This document shows, one piece after another, positions 24,234 through 32,584 of a DNA stretch of 38,808 nt (its first letter is position 1; each line of letters begins with the position of its first letter). The DNA is from Nocardia carnea (GTDB lineage: Bacteria > Actinomycetota > Actinomycetes > Mycobacteriales > Mycobacteriaceae), in contig NZ_JARWNW010000291.1 in assembly GCF_029868325.1 (NCBI RefSeq), forward strand, positions 1-38,808, in the 5' to 3' direction. A program made the position numbers and the translations under genes. The notes under the pieces were generated by a model that searched no databases, was not told the DNA's origin, and was given only the letters and a program-made list of their open reading frames with translations.

Positions 24234-24974
24234 ATGACCGATAAGCCCGCCGGACCCGCCGCCGGAAAGCCGGACGACGAGGCGAAACCGGCGCCGGGCG
24301 AAACACCCGCCGACATTGCGGCGACGAGCGCGGCTCCGGACGATACGACCACAGGAGCGGAAGTCCCCTCGGAAGATGGCGGGAAGACCGCGGATTCCGC
24401 GAGCTCGGCGACCACGCCGTCCGAAACGGATATGACCACAGGATCCGACCGGGCCGGCGGCTCGGGATCGCGGCCGCGCGTATTGCTCGGGGCGCTGGCT
24501 GCGGCGGTTCTCCTGCTGATCGGTGCGGTGGGTATCGCGGGGTATCTGTACGTGGAGGAGCGGGACAAGGCCGAAGTGCTGGCCGCCTACGACGAGGTCC
24601 GGCAGGCGGCATGCCGGTATGCACCGGTGCTGGCCAACTACGACGCGAAGAATCTGGAACCGTACTTCTCGGCTGTCCTCGACGGCGCCACCGGCGACTG
24701 GAAGAAGGAATTCGAGACCACCACCACCGAACTCCGGGAGGCTCTGGCGGCCGGTCAAGTCGTTTCGACGGCCGGGGATATCCAGTGCGCAGTGAAGACC
24801 GCGGACACCGGCTCCGCGGAGGTCGTGGTGGTGATCGGGCAGACCATCACCAGTCTGGGCACCCAGGGGCAGCCCGCGCCGGGGCAGCTGGCCATGGTGA
24901 TGCGGATGCAGAAAACCGACGGCCGCTGGCTGGTCGATCAGATGACCTCACCGCTGGACAAGCCGCTGCAGTAA
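24234..24974 (+). CDS. Mce-associated membrane protein (Mam)
   Basis: A 246-residue protein typical of those that close mce operons. The first 80 residues are charged, Pro/Ala/Asp-rich and probably disordered in the cytoplasm. One membrane segment follows (LLGALAAAVLLLIGAVGIAGYLYV, about 84-107), then an NTF2/VirB8-like outer domain with DAKNLEPYFSAVLDGATGDWKKEF. Mam proteins stabilize Mce complexes in mycobacteria (OmamA is the studied case). The ATG follows GGAGAAGACGAGA. Only one Mam gene is present here, whereas many mce loci have two or more. Confidence 0.88.
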   Translation: MTDKPAGPAAGKPDDEAKPAPGETPADIAATSAAPDDTTTGAEVPSEDGGKTADSASSATTPSETDMTTGSDRAGGSGSRPRVLLGALAAAVLLLIGAVGIAGYLYVEERDKAEVLAAYDEVRQAACRYAPVLANYDAKNLEPYFSAVLDGATGDWKKEFETTTTELREALAAGQVVSTAGDIQCAVKTADTGSAEVVVVIGQTITSLGTQGQPAPGQLAMVMRMQKTDGRWLVDQMTSPLDKPLQ

Positions 24975-24979
24975 CCGGC

Positions 24980-25020
24980 ACGGCCACCCGGCCGGGCTCA
25001 GCTTCCGGCTGGGTGGCCGT
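24980..25020. terminator. Bidirectional terminator between Mam and Mce3R-like genes
   Basis: ACGGCCACCC (24980-24989) pairs with GGGTGGCCGT (25011-25020), with a further short internal pairing in the loop. It sits between two convergent genes; the right arm overlaps the last codons of the regulator. It would serve both transcripts. Confidence 0.55.
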
Positions 25021-26302
25021 ACAGGACGGTCTGCATGAGCAGCGTGACCCGCTCCTGGGAGGCGATGGGGACGGTGCCGAAGGACCGCCCGAGATCGACG
25101 ACCAGGGCGAATGCGGCGTGCACCAGGAAGCGCGCCTGCGGACCGGACAGGTCGGGCCGGACCTGGCGTACCAGCCGGGCCCATTCGTCCACGCTGAGCC
25201 GCTGAACGTTGCGCAGCGCGGCGCGTTCCTCGGCGGGGACGTGCTGGAACTCGGTGTAGTACACGAAGGTGAGTTCCCGTTCGGCGAACGAACCGGCCAC
25301 ATACTGGTCGATCAGCGAATCCAGCGCCTCCCGCGGACCGGCAGCGGATGCCACGGCAGGGCCGATGGCGCTCGATACCCGTTCGGCGGCGCGCCGGAAC
25401 GCGGCAGTGAGCAGATCGCTCTTCCCGCGATAGAAGCGATACACCGCCGACGCCGCGGAAAGCCCGGCGGCGGTGGCAATATCCTCCACACTCACATTCG
25501 GATAGCCGCGGGCATGGAACAGCTCCACACCTTTGCGCAGCAGCAGTTCGTGTTTGAACGATTCCGGTATTTCCACCGGCGGCGTGGGCGCGATATCCAC
25601 CGGCGGTGGCAGGGTGACGTCGGCCAGGCCGGTGCAGATCGAAACAAGCAGGGCGACAAGCGGTTTGGTGGGGAGTGCCGCATGGTGATCGGCAATGCTC
25701 GTGATGGCCGACAGCAGTGAAATCGCCAGAACCTTGCGGTCGCCGTTGCGCAGACCGGGGGAGTACGCGGCGAGCCGGCTCTCCAGAGCGTCCAGCACCA
25801 CCGCTTGCTGTTCGGCGCGGACCTCCCGATCCGCCGGCTCCAGATAGCGACCCTCCCAGCGCACCAGCGCGACACTGGCCCGATTGGCGACGGTGACCGC
25901 GCTCAACGCCTCGAGTACCTGTTGCAGCGCCTGCTGCGGCGGCAGGTCCGCAGCGTCGGCCGGTAACCGGACGGATTCGGCCATCGCCTGGCCGACCCGC
26001 AGCGATTCCTCCTGGAACAGCGCGTACTTGCTCGGATAATGCCGATACAGTGCGGCCGAACTGATCCCCAGGCCGCCGGCGATATCCTCCATGCTCACGC
26101 CGTGGTAGCCGAGGGACCCGAAGGCATTGGCCGCCGCGGCGGCGATCTGCGCCCGCCGGTTCTTCGGCCGGCGCCGCACCGGGCGCGCGGGCAGATCACC
26201 CGTGTTCTTGCGGGCGTCGGCGCCGTCTCCGGCCAGGTCGTCGCGGCCGCGCACGCGTACCGCGGGCGTGGACGGCCGGGCCCGGCTGTTGTCGACGCTC
26301 AT
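24998..26302 (-). CDS. Double-domain TetR regulator, Mce3R-like
   Basis: A 434-residue regulator made of two TetR units in tandem. The first helix-turn-helix is at about residues 68-92 (VSMEDIAGGLGISSAALYRHYPSKY) and the second at about 270-297 (VSVEDIATAAGLSAASAVYRFYRGKSD), each followed by a helical ligand-binding region. This fused layout is characteristic of Mce3R of M. tuberculosis, the repressor of mce3 and of lipid genes. The N-terminal 45 residues are basic and probably disordered. It converges on the mce operon, which makes that operon a likely target, though no matching operator could be recognized. The ATG at 26302 has no strong ribosome site. Confidence 0.85.
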   Translation of the reverse strand: MSVDNSRARPSTPAVRVRGRDDLAGDGADARKNTGDLPARPVRRRPKNRRAQIAAAAANAFGSLGYHGVSMEDIAGGLGISSAALYRHYPSKYALFQEESLRVGQAMAESVRLPADAADLPPQQALQQVLEALSAVTVANRASVALVRWEGRYLEPADREVRAEQQAVVLDALESRLAAYSPGLRNGDRKVLAISLLSAITSIADHHAALPTKPLVALLVSICTGLADVTLPPPVDIAPTPPVEIPESFKHELLLRKGVELFHARGYPNVSVEDIATAAGLSAASAVYRFYRGKSDLLTAAFRRAAERVSSAIGPAVASAAGPREALDSLIDQYVAGSFAERELTFVYYTEFQHVPAEERAALRNVQRLSVDEWARLVRQVRPDLSGPQARFLVHAAFALVVDLGRSFGTVPIASQERVTLLMQTVLYGHPAGS

Positions 26303-26400
26303 CCCGTAATCCTATCGTCGGCCGACCGGCGTCCATGCCGCGCACCCCCCCGGTCAGGGAGGTATTCCGCCCTGGTCGGGCCGCGCGCACCGCCGGTGGG

Positions 26401-26436
26401 CGAGTTCGCGACGGGCGGTGACCTGTCGCGAACTCG
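26401..26436 (-). terminator. Perfect 12-bp stem-loop after the alcohol dehydrogenase gene
   Basis: CGAGTTCGCGAC (26401-26412) pairs exactly with GTCGCGAACTCG (26425-26436) around a 12-base loop. It starts 25 bases after the stop of the dehydrogenase gene on the minus strand, in the right place for its terminator; no U tract follows. Confidence 0.6.
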
Positions 26437-26460
26437 GTGGTCGTTGCTGCTCGGCTGCGG

Positions 26461-27501
26461 TTACGGCACGATCACCGCCCGTCCGCGCAGAGTTCCGGCA
26501 GCGAGCCGGCGGTAGGCCTCCGGCGCATCGTCCAGGGAAAACCGTTCGACGGCGATATCGAGGACACCGTCATGCGCCAGATCGATGAGCTCGATCAGTT
26601 CGGCGCGGGCGCCCCAGTACGGCGCGGTGGCGGTCGCCTCGTACGGGCTGACGCCGAAACCGATCCGCGCGCCCGATTTACCGTCGCCGAGACCGACGAT
26701 GGTCACATCGGAATCCACGCCCGCAACCGCCATCGCCGTATCGATGGTCGGCTGGAAACCGACGAAATCGAGGACCAGGCTCGCGCCGGCCGGGCCGGTG
26801 ATCTTGCGGACATTGTCCGCGGCTTTCGCATCCGAGAGCACGGCCTCATGGGCGCCCACCGACCGCGCGAACTCGAGCTTCTCGTCGTTGACGTCCAACG
26901 CGATCACCCGCGTGGAAGTCAGATGCCGCAGCAGCTGGATGGCGACATGGCCGAGGCCACCGCTGCCGATCACCACGGTCCACGAGCCCGGGCGCAGTTT
27001 GCCCAGTGAGCGTTTGATGGCGTGGTACGGGGTGAGACCGGCGTCGGTGAGCGGCACGGTGGCGACCGGGTCGAGATCGCCGATCGGCACCAGGTGGCGA
27101 GGCGAATCGACGATCAGATATTCGGCGATCGCCCCTGGCGCGCCGAGACCGGGCGGGAGAATACGCAGCTCGGCCGCACGGGAACAGTAGTTCTCCAGGC
27201 CTTGCGCGCAGAACCAGCAGTTACCGCACCCCCACGGGCCGTAGACCACGACATTCGTTCCGATATCGATCCCCCGTACCCCCGCACCGACCGCCGCGAC
27301 CTCCCCGGCCCCCTCGTGCCCGAGGGTCAGCGGGAGCTCGATACCGAAGCTCTCCGGAGGGTTGTTCATGACGAAATCGTCGGAATGGCATACCCCGGCC
27401 GCGGTCACCCGGAGCAGTACCTCGCCGGGGCCGGGTTCGGGGGTGGGAATTTCGCGGACCTCCGGTTCCGCACCGACGGCCATATGCTGCAGAGCCTTCA
27501 T
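26461..27501 (-). CDS. NAD-dependent zinc alcohol dehydrogenase (Rhodococcus ADH-A type)
   Basis: A 346-residue medium-chain dehydrogenase that interconverts secondary alcohols and ketones. The catalytic zinc ligands are in GVCHSD (about residues 36-41) and GHEGAGEV (61-68). The structural zinc site is C-x2-C-x2-C-x7-C in CGNCWFCAQGLENYC. The cofactor motif is GSGGLGHVAIQL, and the acidic residue after the second strand (VIALDVN) indicates NAD. Length and sequence match what I recall of R. ruber ADH-A. GAGAGG lies upstream of the ATG. It appears monocistronic, with a hairpin after the stop. Confidence 0.9.
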   Translation of the reverse strand: MKALQHMAVGAEPEVREIPTPEPGPGEVLLRVTAAGVCHSDDFVMNNPPESFGIELPLTLGHEGAGEVAAVGAGVRGIDIGTNVVVYGPWGCGNCWFCAQGLENYCSRAAELRILPPGLGAPGAIAEYLIVDSPRHLVPIGDLDPVATVPLTDAGLTPYHAIKRSLGKLRPGSWTVVIGSGGLGHVAIQLLRHLTSTRVIALDVNDEKLEFARSVGAHEAVLSDAKAADNVRKITGPAGASLVLDFVGFQPTIDTAMAVAGVDSDVTIVGLGDGKSGARIGFGVSPYEATATAPYWGARAELIELIDLAHDGVLDIAVERFSLDDAPEAYRRLAAGTLRGRAVIVP

Positions 27502-27749
27502 AGCGTGCCTGTCCTCTCCCTGAGCCGAACGACTGTGTGCGTACAGGTGGAGCGGGCCTTGCTTCTGGATCAGCTCGGTTCAGGCTAGTTCGCACACCAA
27601 CCCGCCCGGTGGATTTTGGGGTCATGGGATCTACCGGCGGGGCAGGATGCCCAGGTCCGCGATCGGCGAGGTGGGTCCCGTGGCCCGTGTGGGCGTGCGC
27701 GATCCTGCCACGCCGACCAATCCCGGATGCGGTCGTGGCCGGTGTGCGA

Positions 27750-29693
27750 TCAGCGACCGCCGGGCGGGCGGATATCGCTGTACCAGTCGAGTAGGGCGGG
27801 GTCGTCGACGGCGCTGCGTTCCACCACCCGCGCCGGGTCGGCGCCCTGGAACAGGCGTTTGATCGGTACCTCGAGCTTCTTGCCGGTGCGGGTATGCGGG
27901 ACCGCGGGAGCGGCCAGGATCTCGTCGGGAACGTGGCGCGGCGAGACTTCGGTGCGGATCACCTCCTTGATCCGGTCGCGCAGGTCGCCGGTGAGTTCGG
28001 CGCCGGGAGCGAGGACGACGAACAGCGGCATCCAGTAGCCGCCGTCGGGCTGTTCGGCGCCGATGACCAGGGCTTCGCTGATCTCGGGTAGCCGTTCCAC
28101 CGCCTGATAGATATCGGCGCTGCCCATCCGGATGCCGTGGCGGTTGAGGGTGGAATCGGAGCGGCCGTGCACCACCACGCTGCCGTGGCCGGTGCGGGTG
28201 ATCCAGTCGCCGTGCCGCCATACGCCGGGGTAGGTGTCGAAGTAGGCGTCGTGGTAGCGGGTGCCGTCGGGGTCGCGCCAGAAGCGGATCGGCATGGACG
28301 GCATGGGCGCCGTGACCACCAGTTCGCCGACCTCGTCCCGTACCGGCTGCCCGGCCTCGTCGTAGGCGTCCAAGGCGACCCCCAGATACGGCGCCGACAG
28401 CTCGCCCGGCCACACCGGAACAGTGCGCACTCCGCCGGCGAACGCCGACACCACATCGGTGCCGCCGCTGATCGAGGCGACGGGGACTCCGCCGGCGTTC
28501 TCGTGCAGCCACAGCGAGGACGCGGACGGGAGCGAGGAACCGGTGATTCCGATGAGTCGCAGCGCGGAGAGGTCGTGATCGGTCGCGGGGACCGAATCCG
28601 CTTTGATGCAACCCAGGACGTAGCCCGGGCTGGTGCCGAGCACCGTGGTGCGGGTGCGGGCGGCGATCTCCCACAGGGAGTCGGGCCGGGGATGGGCGGG
28701 GCTGCCGTCGTAGCAGACGATGGTGGCGCCGGTGAGCAGGCCGGCGATCTGGAAGTTCCACATCATCCAGCTGGGGCTGGTGTACCAGAGAAAAGTATCG
28801 TCGAGACCGATATCGGATTGCAGGGCAACGGCTTTGAGGTGTTCCAGGACCACGCCGCCGTGGCCGTGCACGATCCCCTTGGGTAGTCCGGTGGTGCCCG
28901 AGGAGAAGACGATCCACAGGGGATGCGCGAAATCGACCGTTTCGGTTTCCGGGAGGGTGTGCCCGGCCGGGTCCGCGGCCACCGACCACGGTGTGCTGTC
29001 GGGGATCTCGATCCCCAGCCGGGAGACCACAACGGTGGCGCGCAGGGTGTTCAGCCCGGCGCGCAGTGCGGCGATATCTGCACTCTTGTCGTGGGCCTTA
29101 CCGCCGTAACGGTAACCGTCGGCGGTGACCAGCACCGTGGGCTCCAGCTGGCCGAGCCGGTCCAGGGCGGCCTTGGCCGAATAGTCCTGACCACAGGCGC
29201 TCCATACCGCGCCGACCGCCGCGGTGCCCAGGAAGGCGATCACGGTCTCGGTGATATTCGGCAGATAACCGATCACCCGGTCGCCTGGCCGGACACCCAG
29301 TCCACGTAGCGTCCGGGCGAACGCGGTCACGCCGGCGAGCAATTCGGCCCAGGAGGTTTCGGTGACATCCTCGGTTCCCTCCGTGACCTGCACTATCGCC
29401 GGACGGTCGGTGCGGGCTTGCGCGATCACCCGGTCGACATAGTTCAGGGTGGTCCCGGGAAACCATTGTGCCCCCGGCATATCGGGCCGGGCCAATACGT
29501 CGCCCGCGACGGGCCCGAGATCGAAGTAGTCCCAGAGCGCCGCCCAGAAATCGGCAATATTGTCCACCGACCAACGCCACAGGGCGTGATAATCTGGCAA
29601 CTCGGTGCCCGTCCGCGTTTCGACGAAGCGCGCGAAATCCGTGACCCGGGCGTCCGCGATATCACGTGCGCTGGGGACCCACTGTGGTTCCAC
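27750..29693 (-). CDS. Acetoacetate-CoA ligase (acetoacetyl-CoA synthetase)
   Basis: A 647-residue AMP-forming ligase that activates acetoacetate to acetoacetyl-CoA. The ATP-binding P-loop is IVFSSGTTGLPKGIVHGHGG (about residues 262-281); the A5-A8 motifs follow (GGTDVVSAF, RHGDWI, GRSDSTLNRHGIRMG), and the catalytic lysine lies in TRTGKKLEVPIKR near the C-terminus. The N-terminal stretch LPDYHALWRWSVDNIADFWAALWDYF is typical of this subfamily rather than of acetyl-CoA synthetase. GTG start with AGGAGG eight bases before. It lies downstream of the leucine operon and would recover the acetoacetate that HMG-CoA cleavage releases, although a terminator separates the two. Confidence 0.92.
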   Translation of the reverse strand: MEPQWVPSARDIADARVTDFARFVETRTGTELPDYHALWRWSVDNIADFWAALWDYFDLGPVAGDVLARPDMPGAQWFPGTTLNYVDRVIAQARTDRPAIVQVTEGTEDVTETSWAELLAGVTAFARTLRGLGVRPGDRVIGYLPNITETVIAFLGTAAVGAVWSACGQDYSAKAALDRLGQLEPTVLVTADGYRYGGKAHDKSADIAALRAGLNTLRATVVVSRLGIEIPDSTPWSVAADPAGHTLPETETVDFAHPLWIVFSSGTTGLPKGIVHGHGGVVLEHLKAVALQSDIGLDDTFLWYTSPSWMMWNFQIAGLLTGATIVCYDGSPAHPRPDSLWEIAARTRTTVLGTSPGYVLGCIKADSVPATDHDLSALRLIGITGSSLPSASSLWLHENAGGVPVASISGGTDVVSAFAGGVRTVPVWPGELSAPYLGVALDAYDEAGQPVRDEVGELVVTAPMPSMPIRFWRDPDGTRYHDAYFDTYPGVWRHGDWITRTGHGSVVVHGRSDSTLNRHGIRMGSADIYQAVERLPEISEALVIGAEQPDGGYWMPLFVVLAPGAELTGDLRDRIKEVIRTEVSPRHVPDEILAAPAVPHTRTGKKLEVPIKRLFQGADPARVVERSAVDDPALLDWYSDIRPPGGR

Positions 29694-29816
29694 CGCAGAA
29701 ACCTCCTGTGTTCATCGGTAATCCTTGCCCAGCCGGGCGCCGCAGGTCGAGTATCGGTGACAGATGTGGATCGTCGCCGGCTTCCGTACCGAGACGGACC
29801 GGGACGTCCGGTGAAA

Positions 29817-29863
29817 ACCTCCGGGCACGGCCCGATGGTTCATCGGGCCGGGGCGCCGGAGGT
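29817..29863 (-). terminator. Rho-independent terminator of the leucine operon
   Basis: On the minus strand, outer arms ACCTCCGG (29817-29824) and CCGGAGGT (29856-29863) enclose a perfect 10-bp inner stem, CGGCCCGATG (29828-29837) with CATCGGGCCG (29841-29850), loop GTT. The stem is followed on that strand by TTTT. It starts 30 bases after the citE stop. This is the best intrinsic terminator in the window. Confidence 0.75.
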
Positions 29864-29892
29864 CCTGTGCGTGGCGGGGCATAGTTGGCTGG

Positions 29893-30738
29893 TCAGCCGA
29901 GATTTCCGGCGGGCCGGTGGACGGCTCGCTGCAGTATCTGCTCGGCGTGGCGGAGTAGCGGAGAATCCACCATTCGGCCCTCGTAGGTGAAGACACCGCG
30001 GTGGTTCGGGGCGGCGGCGAGTACACCTTCGGCCCAGGCGATCTCTTCGGCCGAGGGGGCGTAGGCCGCGCGTATCACCGGGATCTGAGAGGGATGGATG
30101 GCGACCTTGATATCGAAACCCACGGCCACCGCGTCTTCGGCTTCGGCACGCAACCCGTCGAGGTCGCGGATGTTCAGGTACACCATGTCCAGGGCGAGCC
30201 GCCGGTATGCCTTCGCGGCGAGCAGGCCGGTGCTGCGCAGATGCAATGCCACATCCCGGTAGCTGCCGTCCGGGCGCCGGGTGCCGGTACCGCCCATGGC
30301 GGCAACGAGATCCTCGACCCCGCACATCACGCCCAGGGTGTTGGGTGCGGCGGCTATCGACTCGATGGCCAGCGCTCCCGCCGGGGATTCGATGAGCGCG
30401 AAAACCTCGTACCCGGTGAGGCCGGATACCTGCTCGGCGGATTCGGTTTTCGGCAGCATGATCAGCCGGTACGCGGTGCTGCGCAGGGCCTGTAGGTCCA
30501 GGTCGTGGTCGGCGGTGCCGGCGGGGTTGACCCGCACCACGGTGGTGGCGGGGTCGAGCGGGTTTTCGGTGAGTGCCGTGCGGGCGGCGGGTTTATCGGC
30601 CGGTGCGACACCGTCCTCGAGGTCGAGGATCACCACGTCCGCGGTGCCGGCGGCTTTGCGGTAGCGCTCGGGCCGATCGGCCGGGCAGAACAGCCAGGCC
30701 GGTCCGGTCGGTTGCCACTGGGTATCGGGAACTGTCAC
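29893..30738 (-). CDS. CitE-like beta-lyase, HpcH/HpaI aldolase family
   Basis: A 281-residue TIM-barrel lyase. It shows VVILDLEDGVAPADKPAAR (about residues 35-53), ALIESPAGALAIESIAAAP with the metal-binding Glu, and GVEDLVAAMGG with the metal-binding Asp. The M. tuberculosis orthologue Rv2498c, in the same gene order, has been reported as a stereospecific lyase acting on HMG-CoA in leucine breakdown and on citramalyl-CoA in itaconate breakdown. A matching role, cleavage of HMG-CoA to acetyl-CoA and acetoacetate, fits this operon. GTG start with AGGAGGA upstream. Last gene of the operon, followed by a terminator. True citrate lyase beta subunits occur with citDFXG, which are absent here. Confidence 0.85.
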   Translation of the reverse strand: MTVPDTQWQPTGPAWLFCPADRPERYRKAAGTADVVILDLEDGVAPADKPAARTALTENPLDPATTVVRVNPAGTADHDLDLQALRSTAYRLIMLPKTESAEQVSGLTGYEVFALIESPAGALAIESIAAAPNTLGVMCGVEDLVAAMGGTGTRRPDGSYRDVALHLRSTGLLAAKAYRRLALDMVYLNIRDLDGLRAEAEDAVAVGFDIKVAIHPSQIPVIRAAYAPSAEEIAWAEGVLAAAPNHRGVFTYEGRMVDSPLLRHAEQILQRAVHRPAGNLG

Positions 30739-30814
30739 CGGCTCTTCCTCCTGTATGCCCGGGCGCTACCCGGATACGCCTGCACGTCCCGCACAGTCCG
30801 GTGCGGCGCGGAGT

Positions 30815-31345
30815 TCACGCCTGCTCCGCCGGACGCATTCGGATCATGGCGTGCCGGGTCGCGATACCCACGATGGTGCCGTGCTGGTTGCGCGCCACAT
30901 GCCGGAACGTGACCACACCCTGGCCCGGCCGGCTCTTCGATTCGCGCTTGTTAAGCACCACGGTTTCCACGTAGATGGTGTCGCCGTGGAACAGTGGCGC
31001 CGGGAATTTCACTTCCTCGAACCCGAGGTTGGCAACCGTGGTGCCCTGGGTGAGGTGCGCTACCGCCAGCCCGACCATGGTGCCCAGGGTGAACAGCGAG
31101 TTCACCAGCCGCTCGTGGAACGGTTCCTGGGCGTCGCTGTAGGCCTTGTCGATATGCAGGCCCTGATTGTTCATGGTGAGCGTGCTGAACAGCACGTTGT
31201 CGGTTTCGGTCATGGTGCGGCCGGGCCGGTGCTCGTAGAGCACACCGGTTTCCAATTCCTCGAACCACAGACCGGACTGTACGACCCGTTTCAGGCCGGT
31301 GGTGTCGTGCTCGACTTTCTTGGTGATCTTGTCCTCGCCGCTCAC
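30815..31345 (-). CDS. MaoC-family hydratase
   Basis: A 176-residue single hot-dog hydratase. The MaoC active site is suggested by LHIDKAYSDAQEPFHERLVNSL, which supplies the Asp and His pair, and by the following VGLAVAHLTQGTTVANLGFEEVKFPAPLFHGDTIYVE. In leucine breakdown the expected reaction is hydration of 3-methylglutaconyl-CoA to HMG-CoA. Classical enzymes for this step are crotonases, so this assignment is inferred from context (the counterpart of Rv2499c). The GTG start overlaps the fadE stop (GTGA). The next gene, citE, starts 76 bases downstream. Confidence 0.87.
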   Translation of the reverse strand: MSGEDKITKKVEHDTTGLKRVVQSGLWFEELETGVLYEHRPGRTMTETDNVLFSTLTMNNQGLHIDKAYSDAQEPFHERLVNSLFTLGTMVGLAVAHLTQGTTVANLGFEEVKFPAPLFHGDTIYVETVVLNKRESKSRPGQGVVTFRHVARNQHGTIVGIATRHAMIRMRPAEQA

Positions 31346-32502
31346 AGTCCGAGCTCCCGTCCGATCAGCATCAGTTGTACTTCGGTGGTGCCCTCGCCGA
31401 TTTCCAGGATCTTGGAGTCGCGGTAGTGGCGGGCCACCGGGTATTCGTTCATGAAGCCGTAGCCGCCGAAGATCTGGGTGGCGTCCCGGGCGTTGTCCAT
31501 CGCGGCTTCGCTGGCCACCAGTTTGGCGATGGAAGCCTGCTTCTTGAAGGGCTTCCCGGCCAGCATGAGCGCCGCCGCGTCGTAGTAGGCGGTGCGGGCG
31601 GTATGCGCGCGGGCCTCCATCCGGGCGATTTTGAAGGCTATCGCCTGGTTGCTGCCGATCGTCCGGCCGAACGCCTCGCGTTCACCGGCGTAGCGCACGC
31701 ATTCGTCCACACACCCCTGAGCTGCACCAACTGACAGCGCGGCGATGGCGATCCGGCCTTCGTCCAGGATGCGCAGGAAGTTGGCGTAGCCGCGGCCGCG
31801 CTCGCCGAGCAGGTTCTCCTTGGGCACCCGCACATCGGTGAACGTCAGCGGATGGGTGTCCGAGGCGTTCCAGCCGACCTTGTTGTAGGCGGGTTCGGCG
31901 GTGAAGCCGGGGGTATCGGCGGGCACCAGGATGGTGGAGATCTCTTTCTTGCCGCCGGTCTGCCCGGTCACGGCGGTCACGGTCACCAGGGCGGTGATAT
32001 CGGTGCCGGAGTTGGTGATGAACTGCTTGTTGCCGTTGATGATCCAGCTGTCGCCGTCCTCGACGGCGGTGGTGCGGGTACCGCCGGCATCGCTACCCGC
32101 GCCCGGTTCGGTGAGCCCGAACGCACCCAGCTTCTCGCCACTGGCGAGCCGGGGCAGCCACTCCTGCTTCTGCTTCTCGTCACCGAACCGGTAGACCGGC
32201 ATGGCGCCCAGCGAAACCCCGGCCTCCAGGGTGATGGCGACGCTCTGGTCGATTTTGCCGAGTTCTTCGAGGGCAAGGCACAGCGCGAAATAGTCGCCAC
32301 CCATCCCGCCGTACTCCTCGGGGAACGGCAAACCGAACAGGCCCATCTTCGCCATCCCCGCAACGACCTCGTACGGGAAACTGTGTTCGGCATCGTGTTT
32401 CGCCGCCACGGGCGCGACGACCTGGTTCGCGAAATCCCGGACGGTCAGCGCAAGGTCACGGTAGTGGTCGGGCAGGGTGCCGGTGGACAGGAAATCGCTC
32501 AC
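31342..32502 (-). CDS. Acyl-CoA dehydrogenase, isovaleryl-CoA type (FadE19-like)
   Basis: A 386-residue flavin-dependent dehydrogenase. Visible are FGLTEPGAGSDAGG (FAD and substrate contact), IINGNKQFITNSG, the signature REAFGRTIGSNQAI, and the C-terminal FGGYGFMNEYPVARHYRDSKILEIGEGTTEVQ. By position between accA1 and maoC it would oxidize isovaleryl-CoA to 3-methylcrotonyl-CoA. I chose GTG 32502, preceded by GAGG at five bases, because it gives the usual family length; the longer frame from 32601 adds 33 residues unlike the family. It overlaps maoC by GTGA. Confidence 0.9.
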   Translation of the reverse strand: MSDFLSTGTLPDHYRDLALTVRDFANQVVAPVAAKHDAEHSFPYEVVAGMAKMGLFGLPFPEEYGGMGGDYFALCLALEELGKIDQSVAITLEAGVSLGAMPVYRFGDEKQKQEWLPRLASGEKLGAFGLTEPGAGSDAGGTRTTAVEDGDSWIINGNKQFITNSGTDITALVTVTAVTGQTGGKKEISTILVPADTPGFTAEPAYNKVGWNASDTHPLTFTDVRVPKENLLGERGRGYANFLRILDEGRIAIAALSVGAAQGCVDECVRYAGEREAFGRTIGSNQAIAFKIARMEARAHTARTAYYDAAALMLAGKPFKKQASIAKLVASEAAMDNARDATQIFGGYGFMNEYPVARHYRDSKILEIGEGTTEVQLMLIGRELGL

Positions 32503-32584
32503 CTTCGCCTCATTTCGTTCTCGGAGTGGTACCGGGTCGCCGAGCCATCCGGCGTCGACCCTGTGGTCGTCGATCCCACGGGGA

